Positions 6,158-14,593 of a stretch of 16,638 bases of DNA are shown here, piece by piece; position 1 is the first letter of the stretch, and every line of letters begins with the position of its first letter. The stretch is from JAWPNA01 sp045402695 (lineage in GTDB: Bacteria; Acidobacteriota; Polarisedimenticolia; JACPZX01; DASXTC01). The notes under the pieces are model-generated. The model was given only the letters and a program-made list of their open reading frames with translations. It was not told the origin of the DNA and made no database searches. The translations under genes and the position numbers were made by a program. Location: contig JAWPNA010000401.1 of NCBI GenBank assembly GCA_045402695.1, positions 1-16,638 of the forward strand, in the 5' to 3' direction.

Positions 6158-8263
6158 GTGACCCCACTGAACGTGGCTTTCCTCTGGCACATGCACCAGC
6201 CCCTTTACAGGAGTCCCAGAAGCGGCCGCTACTCGCTGCCGTGGGTGCGTCTGCACGGCTTGAAGGACTACTACGACATGGCGTCCATCGCCGCGGAGCA
6301 CCCGAGCTTGCATCTCACGTTCAACATCGTCCCTTCGCTGCTGGATCAGCTCGAAGACTACGCCGAAGGGCGCGCGGCCGACCCGGCCCTCGAGCTGGCG
6401 CGCAGACCCGCGGCGGATCTCTCCGAGGATGAGCGCGCCGCAATCCTGGATCTGTTCTTCAGCGTGCCGTATCCGACTCTCATCGCGCCTTATCCGCGCT
6501 ACGCCGCGCTGTTTCACAAGCGGGGGCAGCGCGGGATCGGCGGCGACTACTCCGGGACACGCGCGCGCTTCAAGCAGGGCGACCTGCGCGACCTGCAGGT
6601 GTGGTTTCACCTGGCCTGGTGCGGCCGCGCTCTGAAGCGCCGCCCCGAGGTCCGCGATCTCTTCAAGAAGGGTGACGGCTTCACCGAGGACGAGAAGCTG
6701 GCGCTGCTCGATCTCCAAGGAGGCTTCCTGCGGGAGATCCTGCCTGTCTACAGGCGTCTGCTGGCGGAAGGGAGAACGGAGATCGCCACGTCGCCCTACT
6801 ACCATCCGATCCTGCCGCTGTTGTGCGACCTCGGCTCGGCTCGCGAGGCGATTGCCGATCTGCCGCTTCCCGACATGCCTTTCCGCCGGCCAGCCGACGC
6901 GGCGCATCAGGTGAAGCGCGCGCTGTCGGCGATGGAGCTTAGGTTCGGCGTCCGCCCGGCGGGCGTGTGGCCGTCGGAGGGAAGCCTCAGCGAGGATGTG
7001 GTGAGGCTCTTGGGTGATTGCGGGGTGGCGTGGACCGCATCGGACGAAGATGTCCTGCGCTCCTCCTCCCCCTCCTCCTTGGGGCCTCTCGCCCCGGAGG
7101 CGATCCACCGGCCGTACCGTCTCGATTCCGCGGGGGAAAACGGCCCCGCGATCTTCTTCCGCGATCACGCGCTGTCGGATCTCGTGGGGTTCACGTACGC
7201 CTCCTGGCCGGCGCCGCAGGCCGCCGAGGACTTCGCCGGCCGTCTGAGGAGCATCGCGCGCGAGGCGCCCGGCGGCGTGGTCTGCGTGATCCTGGACGGC
7301 GAGAACGCCTGGGAGTATTACAAAGACAACGGCGCGGCCTTCCTCGGCGCTCTGTACGAACGCCTCACGCAGGAGCAAGACCTCAGAACCGTCACGTTCT
7401 CCGAAGCGCTCGACTCGGGCCCAGCCCCCGCGAGGCTTTCCCGGCTCCGAGCAGGCTCCTGGATCGGCGCCGACTTCACGACGTGGATCGGTCACCCCGA
7501 GAAGAACAAGGCGTGGAGTCTTCTGGCGCTGGCGAGGCAGGAGGCGGAGCACCGACTCGGCGGCGAGATGGGGGATGGGGCGGTATGGGAGGCGCTGGCG
7601 GCCGCCGAAGGCAGCGACTGGTTCTGGTGGTTCGGCGAAGATCACTCCTCCGAGCAGGACCTGATCTTCGACGCGGCGTTTCGTGATCTTCTCTCCTCGG
7701 TGTACCAGTTGCTGGGCGCCGCCGCGCCCAAGGATCTGGACCTGCCGATCAAGCGCGTCCACATGCGGCCATGGCTTCCGCCCACCGGACCGATCCGCCC
7801 GGCCATCGACGGAGTCGTAACCGACTACTTCGAGTGGCTCGGCGCGGGGAGCTGCGAGGCGGGCTCGGGGCAGGCGGCGATGCACCAGGCCTCGGGCTTG
7901 ATACGCCGCGTGGCGTTCGGCAGCGACGGCCGATCGTTGTTCGTCCGGGTGGATCCGGATGGCCGCGACATCCCGGGCCTGCTTTCCGGCCTCGTGGAGG
8001 GCCGGATCAGCCTGGAAGTGATCTCTCCCGAGAGCCAGAGGTTCGATTTCCAGCTTGGCTCCGGCGGAGTGACTTCCACTGGAGACAGCTCCTCGGCGCG
8101 CGCCGCGGCCGCGCGCGTGCTGGAGGTCGAGCTGCCCCTGCCTGACACCGCGGCGGTCGAGTTCTTCGTGACGCTCGCGGCCAAAGGAGCGACGCTGCAG
8201 CGCCTCCCGCGCGACGGCGCCATCCTCGTCTCGCCGGGCGCACCGCCCGACTGGAGCGTCTGA
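6158..8263 (+). CDS. GH57 alpha-glucan hydrolase (alpha-amylase/amylopullulanase type)
   Basis: The protein has 701 aa and lacks a signal peptide, so it acts on an intracellular glucan such as glycogen. GH57 motif I is WHMHQP (10-15). Motif II is around SPYYHP (212-217). Motif III is GVWPSEGS with the presumed nucleophile E274, and motif IV is ILDGENAWE with the presumed acid/base D380. A FRDHALSD element (334-341) is also typical. After the (beta/alpha)7 catalytic part comes a helical region (about 440-525), then a C-terminal beta-sandwich beginning near DYFEW (556-560). The HQP form of motif I, rather than the form in GH57 branching enzymes, argues for hydrolysis of alpha-1,4 and possibly alpha-1,6 links. 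Exact specificity cannot be read. The GTG start is fixed by motif I at residue 10; there is no Shine-Dalgarno. First gene of the operon, two bases before the next. Confidence 0.92.
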   Translation: MTPLNVAFLWHMHQPLYRSPRSGRYSLPWVRLHGLKDYYDMASIAAEHPSLHLTFNIVPSLLDQLEDYAEGRAADPALELARRPAADLSEDERAAILDLFFSVPYPTLIAPYPRYAALFHKRGQRGIGGDYSGTRARFKQGDLRDLQVWFHLAWCGRALKRRPEVRDLFKKGDGFTEDEKLALLDLQGGFLREILPVYRRLLAEGRTEIATSPYYHPILPLLCDLGSAREAIADLPLPDMPFRRPADAAHQVKRALSAMELRFGVRPAGVWPSEGSLSEDVVRLLGDCGVAWTASDEDVLRSSSPSSLGPLAPEAIHRPYRLDSAGENGPAIFFRDHALSDLVGFTYASWPAPQAAEDFAGRLRSIAREAPGGVVCVILDGENAWEYYKDNGAAFLGALYERLTQEQDLRTVTFSEALDSGPAPARLSRLRAGSWIGADFTTWIGHPEKNKAWSLLALARQEAEHRLGGEMGDGAVWEALAAAEGSDWFWWFGEDHSSEQDLIFDAAFRDLLSSVYQLLGAAAPKDLDLPIKRVHMRPWLPPTGPIRPAIDGVVTDYFEWLGAGSCEAGSGQAAMHQASGLIRRVAFGSDGRSLFVRVDPDGRDIPGLLSGLVEGRISLEVISPESQRFDFQLGSGGVTSTGDSSSARAAAARVLEVELPLPDTAAVEFFVTLAAKGATLQRLPRDGAILVSPGAPPDWSV

Positions 8264-8265
8264 AC

Positions 8266-10476
8266 TTGATCTCTCCGGTTCGCCTCATCTTCGGAGTGCA
8301 CTCTCACCAACCTCTGGGCAACCTGGACGAGGTGGTGCAGCGGGCTCTGGATCATGCCTACGCGCCCTTTCTCGAGACGCTGGCCCGGCACCCGTCGGTC
8401 AAGGCGGTGCTGCACTACAGCGGCTGTCTGTGCGAGTGGCTCGACACACACGCTCCTGAACATCTCGACCGGATCGCGCGGATGGCCCGCGCCGGGCAAG
8501 TGGAGCTTCTGACAGGAGCCTTCTACGAGCCGATCCTCGCGCTGATCCCCGAGCGAGACCGCGTGGGGCAGATCCGTCTTCAGACCCGCTACATCAAGGA
8601 GAGGCTGGGCGCGACCGCGCGCGGCATGTGGCTGCCCGAGAGAGTCTGGGAGCCGACGCTGCCGGGATCGCTGAGGGAGGCCGGCGTGGAGTACGCGCTG
8701 CTGGACGACTACCACTTCCTGGCGGCGATGGACGGCGATCCGGTGGGCGGCTACTACACCACCGAGGACCAAGGCGACACCGTCCGGCTGTTCCCCATCA
8801 GCGAGAGGCTGCGCTACCTGATCCCGTTTGTGGAGCCGGAAGAGACGATCACCTACCTCAAGGAGCTGGGGGCCTCCCGGCGCGAGGGGGATCCGGAGCT
8901 GGTGGCCGTGATCGTCGACGATGGCGAGAAGTTCGGACTGTGGCCCCGCACGCATGCCTGGGTGCATGGTGAGACGGGCGAGACGGGCGGGACACGCCGG
9001 ACGGGGTGGCTCGAGAGGTTCTTCCGCGTTCTCGAGAAGAACGCCTCGTGGCTGAGGACCACCACGTTCGATGAAGTGATCGGCGGCATCCCGCCGCGCG
9101 GACGCGTCTACCTGCCGCCCGGCGCCTACTTCGAGATGGGGGAGTGGGCGCTGCCAGTCGGCCGGAGCCGGGCCTACGCATGTGCGGTGGATGAGTCGCA
9201 CAAGCGCGGCGACTGGGGGCGCCTGAAACCGTTCCTGCGTGGAGGCTACTTCCGCAACTTCCAGGCGAAGTATCCCGAGAGTCTCTTGATGGTGCGGCGA
9301 GCGCAGGATCTCTCCCGGCTGATGCGGGGAGCTCCCGATCGTGCCGCCGCCGATCGCGAGGGAAGACCTTCCGAGGCCCGCCGCGAGCTATGGCGCGCGA
9401 TGTGCAACTGTGGGTTCTGGCACGGTATCTTCGGCGGGCTGTACCTTCCCCACATCAGGCGGGCGGTGGGAGAGCACTTGTGCCGCGCGCGGCGTCTCTA
9501 CGCGGCGGAGTCCGGCGCTACGGAGATCGCCGCCAACACCGTGCGCGCCGTCCGCCTCGGGGACATGGACGGCGACGGTCACCCGGAGGTGGAGATTCAC
9601 ACGCCGCAGCTCGGGCTGCTGGTGGAGCCCGCGCGCGGAGGATCCTTGACGGTGTTCGACATCAAGTCGCGCGACTTCCCCCTGGGGCTCACGCTCACGC
9701 GGCGCATCGAGGCTTATCATGAGGATGTGCTGCTCTCCCATGGTGGTGGGGGCCCAGGGGATTCTCCCGATCATGGGAGCATCCACGAGATCGCGGCCTC
9801 GGCCACGGATGAGATGAGGGCGCTGGTGGTGGCCGACGATCGGATGCGCGCGTCAGCGGTCGATCGCTTCTTCGAGAGAGGAACACGGGTCACCGACCTC
9901 GTGGGGGACAAGCCGGCCGAGCGCGGTGACTTCTTCAATGGCGCATATGCGGCAATAAAGCTCTCCCCCCCTGCTCCGGGGGCGCCGGCAGAAGTGAGGA
10001 TGCGCCGCCGCGGCCGGGTCGCGGGCAGACAGCTCGATCTGGCCAAGACGATCCGCGCCGGGCTGCCCGGGGCCGATCTGGAGATCCTCTACGAAATCGA
10101 CGCCATTCCGGGGGGGGCCTGCGACGGCTTCCTGTTCGCGGTGGAGTTCAACCTTGCGCTCATCGAGTCGCTTGGCCGGATTCGGGTCGTCGAGGGGAAC
10201 GGAGAAGGACGGGATCTCTCGCTTTCCGTCGAGGCCGAGGCGTCCGGCGCCCGGCGGCTGCGGGTCGAGGAGGAGTACAGAGGGTTTCACCTCATCATCC
10301 AGATCGATCCGGAAGCCACGGTGTGGCACTATCCCGTGCGCACGGTGAGCCGATCGGAAGCCGGTTACGAGGCCAACTACCAGGGATCGGCGCTGCTGTT
10401 CGTCTGGGGAGAGGGCGGGCCTGTGCCGAAAGAGGCGAGCCTGCGGGTCGAGGTGTGGCCGCGTGCTGTACACTGA
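8266..10476 (+). CDS. GH57 4-alpha-glucanotransferase (DUF1925/DUF1926 architecture)
   Basis: The protein has 736 aa and no signal peptide. It matches the Thermococcus litoralis-type glucanotransferase: motif I HSHQPLGN (12-19), motif II GAFYEPIL (84-91), motif III MWLPERVWEP with presumed nucleophile E125, and motif IV VDDGEKFG (217-224) with the acid/base Asp. A central DUF1925-like region (about 300-410) and a C-terminal DUF1926-like beta domain follow; the latter includes DMDGDGHPEVE (433-443). The enzyme would transfer maltooligosaccharide segments and so remodel chains made by GlgA. Some relatives are annotated as amylases. The start is TTG two bases after the previous stop, with GGAG nine bases upstream. 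Oddities are a GETGETGG insert (235-242) from a 9-bp repeat, and runs of eight G (10110-10117) and seven C (9965-9971), all in frame. Confidence 0.9.
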   Translation: MISPVRLIFGVHSHQPLGNLDEVVQRALDHAYAPFLETLARHPSVKAVLHYSGCLCEWLDTHAPEHLDRIARMARAGQVELLTGAFYEPILALIPERDRVGQIRLQTRYIKERLGATARGMWLPERVWEPTLPGSLREAGVEYALLDDYHFLAAMDGDPVGGYYTTEDQGDTVRLFPISERLRYLIPFVEPEETITYLKELGASRREGDPELVAVIVDDGEKFGLWPRTHAWVHGETGETGGTRRTGWLERFFRVLEKNASWLRTTTFDEVIGGIPPRGRVYLPPGAYFEMGEWALPVGRSRAYACAVDESHKRGDWGRLKPFLRGGYFRNFQAKYPESLLMVRRAQDLSRLMRGAPDRAAADREGRPSEARRELWRAMCNCGFWHGIFGGLYLPHIRRAVGEHLCRARRLYAAESGATEIAANTVRAVRLGDMDGDGHPEVEIHTPQLGLLVEPARGGSLTVFDIKSRDFPLGLTLTRRIEAYHEDVLLSHGGGGPGDSPDHGSIHEIAASATDEMRALVVADDRMRASAVDRFFERGTRVTDLVGDKPAERGDFFNGAYAAIKLSPPAPGAPAEVRMRRRGRVAGRQLDLAKTIRAGLPGADLEILYEIDAIPGGACDGFLFAVEFNLALIESLGRIRVVEGNGEGRDLSLSVEAEASGARRLRVEEEYRGFHLIIQIDPEATVWHYPVRTVSRSEAGYEANYQGSALLFVWGEGGPVPKEASLRVEVWPRAVH
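8971..8988 (+). repeat. 9-bp tandem repeat in the glucanotransferase gene
   Basis: Two perfect copies of GAGACGGGC (Glu-Thr-Gly), followed by a degenerate third. They encode a small loop shortly after catalytic motif IV. Confidence 0.8.
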
Positions 10477-10504
10477 CTGAATCTCATCGGAGATCATCCA
10501 AATC

Positions 10505-11536
10505 ATGTCGGAACTTCGCCACGATCCCATCCAGCACCGCTGGGTCATCATTGCCACGGACCGGAGTAAGCGGCCCACCGACTTCCTGATGGAACAGGCC
10601 TCCCTTGACGGGGGCGCCTTCTGCCCCTTCTGTCCCGGCCACGAGGAGAAGACTCCTCCCGAGATCACCGCGGTGAGAGCCAACGGCTCGTCACCCAACT
10701 CGCCCGGCTGGCAGGTGCGCGTCTTCCCCAACAAGTTCCCGGCGCTGATGATCGAGGGGGGGCTGGAGCGCAAGGCGATGGGCATCTTCGACCGCATGCG
10801 AGGGGTAGGCGCGCACGAGGTGATCGTGGAGAGCCCGGAGCACACGCTCGCCCTGGCCGATCTGCCCATCGAGCAGTTCACGAGCGTGATGGAGCTGTAC
10901 CGCGAACGGCACGAGGACCTGCTGCGCGATCCCCGCTTCAAGTACATCCTGATCTTCAAGAACCACGGGGCTCCGGCGGGTGCCTCGCTGGCCCACGGCC
11001 ACACGCAGATCATCGCCACCCCGGTGACGCCGCGCACCGTGGCCGTGGAGCTGGACTCGGCAAAGGCCCACCACCACCTCAAGGAGCGCTGTCTCTTCTG
11101 CGACGTGATCGATCAGGAGATCGACGAGGGGCGCCGCGTGGTGTACCTCGATGATCAGTACATCGCCTTCACTCCGTACGCCTCCCGCTTCCCGTTCGAG
11201 ATCATGCTGGCCCCGCGCCGCCACCGTCACCGCCTCGTTGACATCGAGCCCACGGAGGTGATCGGCCTTGCGCGGGCCCTCAAGGACGTGCTGTCCCGGC
11301 TGAGGAAGGCGCTGCGGGATCCGCCATACAATTTCGTGTTCCACACGGCCCCCAACACCGAGACGACGCACAAGCGCGCGCACTACTGGGAGAGCCTGGC
11401 ATTCGACTTTCACTGGCACATCGAGATTCTGCCGCGGCTGACCAGAGTGGCGGGATTCGAGTGGGGGACAGGCTTCTACATCAACCCAACGGCCCCCGAG
11501 GAGGCGGCCCGATTCCTGAAGGAGATAGAGCTCTGA
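10505..11536 (+). CDS. galT: GalT-family hexose-1-phosphate nucleotidylyltransferase (HIT superfamily)
   Basis: The protein has 343 aa. Probable zinc ligands C40 and C43 (CPFC), H113 in SPEH and H164 align with those of E. coli GalT. The active-site motif HGHTQ (164-168) holds the presumed nucleotidyl-accepting H166. FHWHIE (302-307) supplies late metal-site histidines, and a second CxxC (C196, C199) is present. Classic GalT swaps UMP between UDP-glucose and galactose-1-phosphate. Here no galE or galK is seen and the gene sits among glycogen genes. Members of this family also act on ADP-glucose (for example the Arabidopsis protein At5g18200), so an ADP-glucose phosphorylase or other NDP-sugar role is possible. 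The ATG lies 28 bases after the previous stop with a distant GGAG. The stop overlaps the proposed CTG start of glgA. Confidence 0.93.
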   Translation: MSELRHDPIQHRWVIIATDRSKRPTDFLMEQASLDGGAFCPFCPGHEEKTPPEITAVRANGSSPNSPGWQVRVFPNKFPALMIEGGLERKAMGIFDRMRGVGAHEVIVESPEHTLALADLPIEQFTSVMELYRERHEDLLRDPRFKYILIFKNHGAPAGASLAHGHTQIIATPVTPRTVAVELDSAKAHHHLKERCLFCDVIDQEIDEGRRVVYLDDQYIAFTPYASRFPFEIMLAPRRHRHRLVDIEPTEVIGLARALKDVLSRLRKALRDPPYNFVFHTAPNTETTHKRAHYWESLAFDFHWHIEILPRLTRVAGFEWGTGFYINPTAPEEAARFLKEIEL

Positions 11537-12996
11537 AGATCGCAATGATCGCCACCGAAATGGCCCCTCTCGCAAAGGTGGGGGGCTTGGCCGACGTCGT
11601 GGGGGCCCTCTCACCGGCGCTCATCCGGCTGGGCCACGATGTCCGCGTCGTGCTGCCTCGCTACGGATCGATTGACACGTCGCGCCACAAGCCGGACGTG
11701 AAGGACGGCGTGACCTGCATCCAGGTCGCCTGCGGGCGGACGCGCGTGCCGGTCTACCTCGTGGAAGGCCCGCAGCACTTCGACAGACCCGGCATCTACA
11801 ACGATCCGAAGGACGGGCAGGGTTATGCCGACAACGCCGAAAGGTTCATCTTCTTCCAGAGGGCGGCCCTGGATCTGCTCAGGAAGATCGGCTTCCAGCC
11901 CGATGTCATCCACGGCCACGATCACCAGACCGGTCTCATCCCCGCCTACCTGAAGCTCAAGCTGGCCGAGGAACCGTTTTACGCGGGTATCGGCACTCTC
12001 TTCACCGTGCACAACCTGGGCTATCAGGGACTCTTCCCGCCCCAGGCGCTGACGGCGGCGGGCTTCGACGCGTCCCTCTTCTATCCGGCCGGCCCCTTCG
12101 AGTTCTGGGGAAAGGTTAACTTCATGAAGGTGGGCCTCTCGCTCGCCGACGTCATCACCACCGTCAGCCCCACCTACGCGGAGGAGATCTGCACATCTGA
12201 TCAAGGGTGCGGTCTGGAAGGTGTTCTGACCTCCCGCCGGGCGGACCTGCACGGTGTACTCAACGGGATCGATGACGAGTACTGGAATCCGGAGAAAGAC
12301 ACCCACATCAAGAACCACTTCTCGGCCGAAGACCTTTCGGGCAAGGCCCGTTGCAAGACGGAGCTGCTCAAGCAGTCGGGCCTGCCCGTCGGCAAGAAAC
12401 GGCTCCCCGTCATCGGCATCATTTCCCGCCTCACCGAGCAGAAGGGGTTCGATCTGATCGAGCAGGCCATGCCGGAGCTGCTGGATCGGGATCTCAAGAT
12501 GGTGGTGCTGGGCGCCGGCGAGGAACGGTACGTGAAGATGTTCCAGGAGGCCGCCAAGAGCGCGCCGAAGAAGGTCTCCGCGCGTATCGGCTTCGACGAG
12601 CCGCTCGCTCATCTCATCGAGGCGGGGGCCGACATGTTCCTGATGCCGTCCCTCTACGAGCCGTGCGGCTTGAACCAGATGTACAGCCTGGCCTACGGAA
12701 CGGTCCCGGTCGCGCGCGCGACGGGCGGACTGGCCGACACGGTCAGGGAAGAGCCCAGAGCGGGAGCGCCCGCCAACGGCTTCGTCTTCCACGAGTATGA
12801 TGCTCGGGCGCTGATTGAATGCGCCGACCGGGCCTTGGCCGCCTATGCGGACAAGAAGCGTTGGGAGCTTCTGATGCGGGCCGGGATGCGGGGCGATTAC
12901 TCGTGGGCGGGCCCCGCCAAGCTGTACGCAGCGCTGTACTCGGAGGCCGCCAAGCGCGCCATGGGCGCTCGAGGACATGTCGCCACCTCTGTGTAA
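11533..12996 (+). CDS. glgA: Glycogen synthase (ADP-glucose dependent, GT5)
   Basis: GlgA extends alpha-1,4-glucan chains from ADP-glucose. The N-terminal ADP-glucose loop is KVGGLADVVG, with Lys at residue 15 as in E. coli. The C-terminal Rossmann domain has SLYEPCGLNQ with the key Glu at 376, then ATGGLADTV. From the chosen start it has 487 aa, normal for the family. I chose a CTG at 11533 because it reproduces the usual start (MKI, then ATEMAP). AAGGAG (11519-11524) sits eight bases upstream, and the codon overlaps the galT stop as CTGA. Alternatives are a GTG at 11461, adding 24 non-family residues inside galT, and the ATG at 11545, which cuts the first strand and lies 20 bases from the ribosome site. 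Translational coupling to galT is likely. Confidence 0.95.
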   Translation: MKIAMIATEMAPLAKVGGLADVVGALSPALIRLGHDVRVVLPRYGSIDTSRHKPDVKDGVTCIQVACGRTRVPVYLVEGPQHFDRPGIYNDPKDGQGYADNAERFIFFQRAALDLLRKIGFQPDVIHGHDHQTGLIPAYLKLKLAEEPFYAGIGTLFTVHNLGYQGLFPPQALTAAGFDASLFYPAGPFEFWGKVNFMKVGLSLADVITTVSPTYAEEICTSDQGCGLEGVLTSRRADLHGVLNGIDDEYWNPEKDTHIKNHFSAEDLSGKARCKTELLKQSGLPVGKKRLPVIGIISRLTEQKGFDLIEQAMPELLDRDLKMVVLGAGEERYVKMFQEAAKSAPKKVSARIGFDEPLAHLIEAGADMFLMPSLYEPCGLNQMYSLAYGTVPVARATGGLADTVREEPRAGAPANGFVFHEYDARALIECADRALAAYADKKRWELLMRAGMRGDYSWAGPAKLYAALYSEAAKRAMGARGHVATSV

Positions 12997-13000
12997 AACG

Positions 13001-13030
13001 GCATGAAACGGCATGTATCGGTATGAAACG
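13001..13030 (+). repeat. Three tandem 10-bp repeats at the glgA-kinase junction
   Basis: GCATGAAACG, GCATGTATCG and GTATGAAACG follow one another without gaps. The period equals roughly one DNA helical turn. Each copy contains an ATG, and the three ATGs fall in three different frames; the middle one (13013) is in frame with the kinase. Confidence 0.85.
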
Positions 13031-14593
13031 GTCGCCACGATGGAATCCGTGAGCGCGCTCTCTGCGCTGGGCGGCGGGCTCGCGGCATCGGGCGTCCCCG
13101 CGCTGCTGGCGGGCGCGCACGGGAGGATCCTCTGGGCCAATGAGGCGGCGCTGAAGATGGCGGCCGCCGACGCCGTCGGCGCACATGGGGGTCCGGCTGA
13201 GCTGGCGGGGTCGCGCGTCGCGGATCTTCTGTCCCGCGTGGAGGACAAGGCGACCTCGATCATCGTGACTCCGCGGCTGCGGCCCGGCCGCTTCTTCAGG
13301 CGCCTCGACGTGCCGTGGGGAAGCGACGGGGCGTCGCTCGTCCTCCTGCTGGAATGCACGGAAGAGATCCTGCAGGACCGGGCGCGCCGCGAGCGCGAGG
13401 TTTACCTGTCGCGGGCCGCGGAAGACTCCATGGATGCGATCGTCAGCCTCGACACCCAGGGGCGGATCCGGTACTGGAACCACGGCGCCGAGCGGATGTT
13501 CGGCTACACCGCCGGCGAGGTGCTGGACCAACCCTATGAGATGCTGGTGCCGGAGGAGATGAAGAAGGAAGGCGAGCTGGACCGCATCATGGAGATCCTG
13601 GACCGCCAGGGGGTGCTCCGAAACTTCGAGACGGTGCGGGTGGCCCGGGGAGGGCGGTTCGTGGAAGTGGACCTCACGGTCACGCGACTGCGCGACGAGG
13701 AGGGCGCCATCCTGGGGCGCTCAGTCATCTACCGCGACATTTCGATACGCCACCGCCTGGAGGCCGAAGTGCAGGAGAACCTGCAGCGACTCGAGGCGCT
13801 GAAACTGGAGCTGTCGCTGCGGGTGGGCCAGCTCCGGCAGGCGAACCTCACGCTGCGCCGCAACCAGAGAAGGCTCCTCGCCATGGAGAAGCTCTCCGCC
13901 ATCGGTGAGATGGCCGCCCGTCTGGCCCACGAAGTGCGCACTCCGCTGGTGACCATCGGGGGCTTCTCGCACACGCTGACCCGGACGATGCCGGCGGAAG
14001 ACCCCCGGCGCCGCTACGTGGAGATCATCCGCGAAGAAGTGAAGCGGCTCGAGAACATCGTCTCCGAAATCCTCGACTACGTGAAGCCCGGGGAGATCAC
14101 CACCGAGGAGTGCGACGCCAACACGATGGTGGAGGAGGCGGTGAGAGCTCACGTCGAGACGATGCAGGCGGCCGGAATCACGATGACGCGGGAGCTGTCC
14201 GGGGGACTGCCTCCCGTGGTGGCCAACCGGTACCAGATCCATCAGGTGCTCACCAACCTGATCATGAACGCCATCCAGGCCATGCAGACCGCGCCCTCGG
14301 CACCGAGGCTCCTGAGGGTGGCGACGGGGCCCGGGGAGAACCACGTCTGGATATCGGTCGCAGACACCGGCCCCGGAATCCCCGAGCGCCACAGGGATCG
14401 CGTCTTCAAGCCGTTCTTCACGACAAAGCCGGCCGGCTCGGGCCTCGGGCTGGCCATCTCCGCCCAGATCGTGGCCCAGCACCGCGCCACGCTCACGTTC
14501 GAAAGCCAGGAGGGGACGGGGACGACGTTCCATCTCCGGCTGCCCATCAGGAGGGAGGAACCAGGCGATGAAGATGATCCTCGTGGTGGATGA
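13013..14593 (+). CDS. Cytoplasmic PAS-domain sensor histidine kinase
   Basis: The protein has 526 aa and no membrane segment. An N-terminal degenerate PAS-like region (about 20-115) precedes a clear PAS domain (about 133-245, with MDAIVSLDTQGRIRYWN and ERMFGYTAGEVL). A coiled coil (about 248-290) leads to the phosphoacceptor helix AHEVRTPL (H306). The ATPase domain has the N box NLIMNAIQAM (N419), G1 DTGPGIP (D451), the F box FKPFFTTK (465-472) and G2 GSGLGLAI (475-482). It presumably senses a cytoplasmic or redox/ligand signal and phosphorylates the receiver encoded next, which it overlaps by 26 bases. The start is uncertain: ATG 13013 lies inside the 10-bp repeats, ATG 13040 just after them, and neither has a Shine-Dalgarno. 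Its place between glgA and glgC suggests a role in glycogen control. Confidence 0.92.
   Translation: MYRYETVATMESVSALSALGGGLAASGVPALLAGAHGRILWANEAALKMAAADAVGAHGGPAELAGSRVADLLSRVEDKATSIIVTPRLRPGRFFRRLDVPWGSDGASLVLLLECTEEILQDRARREREVYLSRAAEDSMDAIVSLDTQGRIRYWNHGAERMFGYTAGEVLDQPYEMLVPEEMKKEGELDRIMEILDRQGVLRNFETVRVARGGRFVEVDLTVTRLRDEEGAILGRSVIYRDISIRHRLEAEVQENLQRLEALKLELSLRVGQLRQANLTLRRNQRRLLAMEKLSAIGEMAARLAHEVRTPLVTIGGFSHTLTRTMPAEDPRRRYVEIIREEVKRLENIVSEILDYVKPGEITTEECDANTMVEEAVRAHVETMQAAGITMTRELSGGLPPVVANRYQIHQVLTNLIMNAIQAMQTAPSAPRLLRVATGPGENHVWISVADTGPGIPERHRDRVFKPFFTTKPAGSGLGLAISAQIVAQHRATLTFESQEGTGTTFHLRLPIRREEPGDEDDPRGG

Noticed and set aside
6065..7885. A 606-residue minus-strand open frame over the first GH57 gene
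   Set aside because: The opposite strand encodes clear GH57 motifs. The antisense product is Arg/Gln/Val-rich without motifs and extends across the divergent promoter region.
6158..8263. GH57 branching enzyme identity for the first GH57 gene
   Set aside because: Motif I is HMHQP rather than the form I recall for GH57 branching enzymes, and the LDGENAWE motif fits the amylase/pullulanase type.
9735..9779. An 8-bp inverted repeat (CTCCCATG/CATGGGAG) inside the glucanotransferase gene
   Set aside because: It has a 29-base loop, lies inside coding sequence and has no other feature; chance is the simplest reading.
7825..13531. Several long minus-strand frames under the glucanotransferase, galT, glgA and kinase genes
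   Set aside because: All lie opposite genes with intact catalytic motifs and have low-complexity, motif-free translations.
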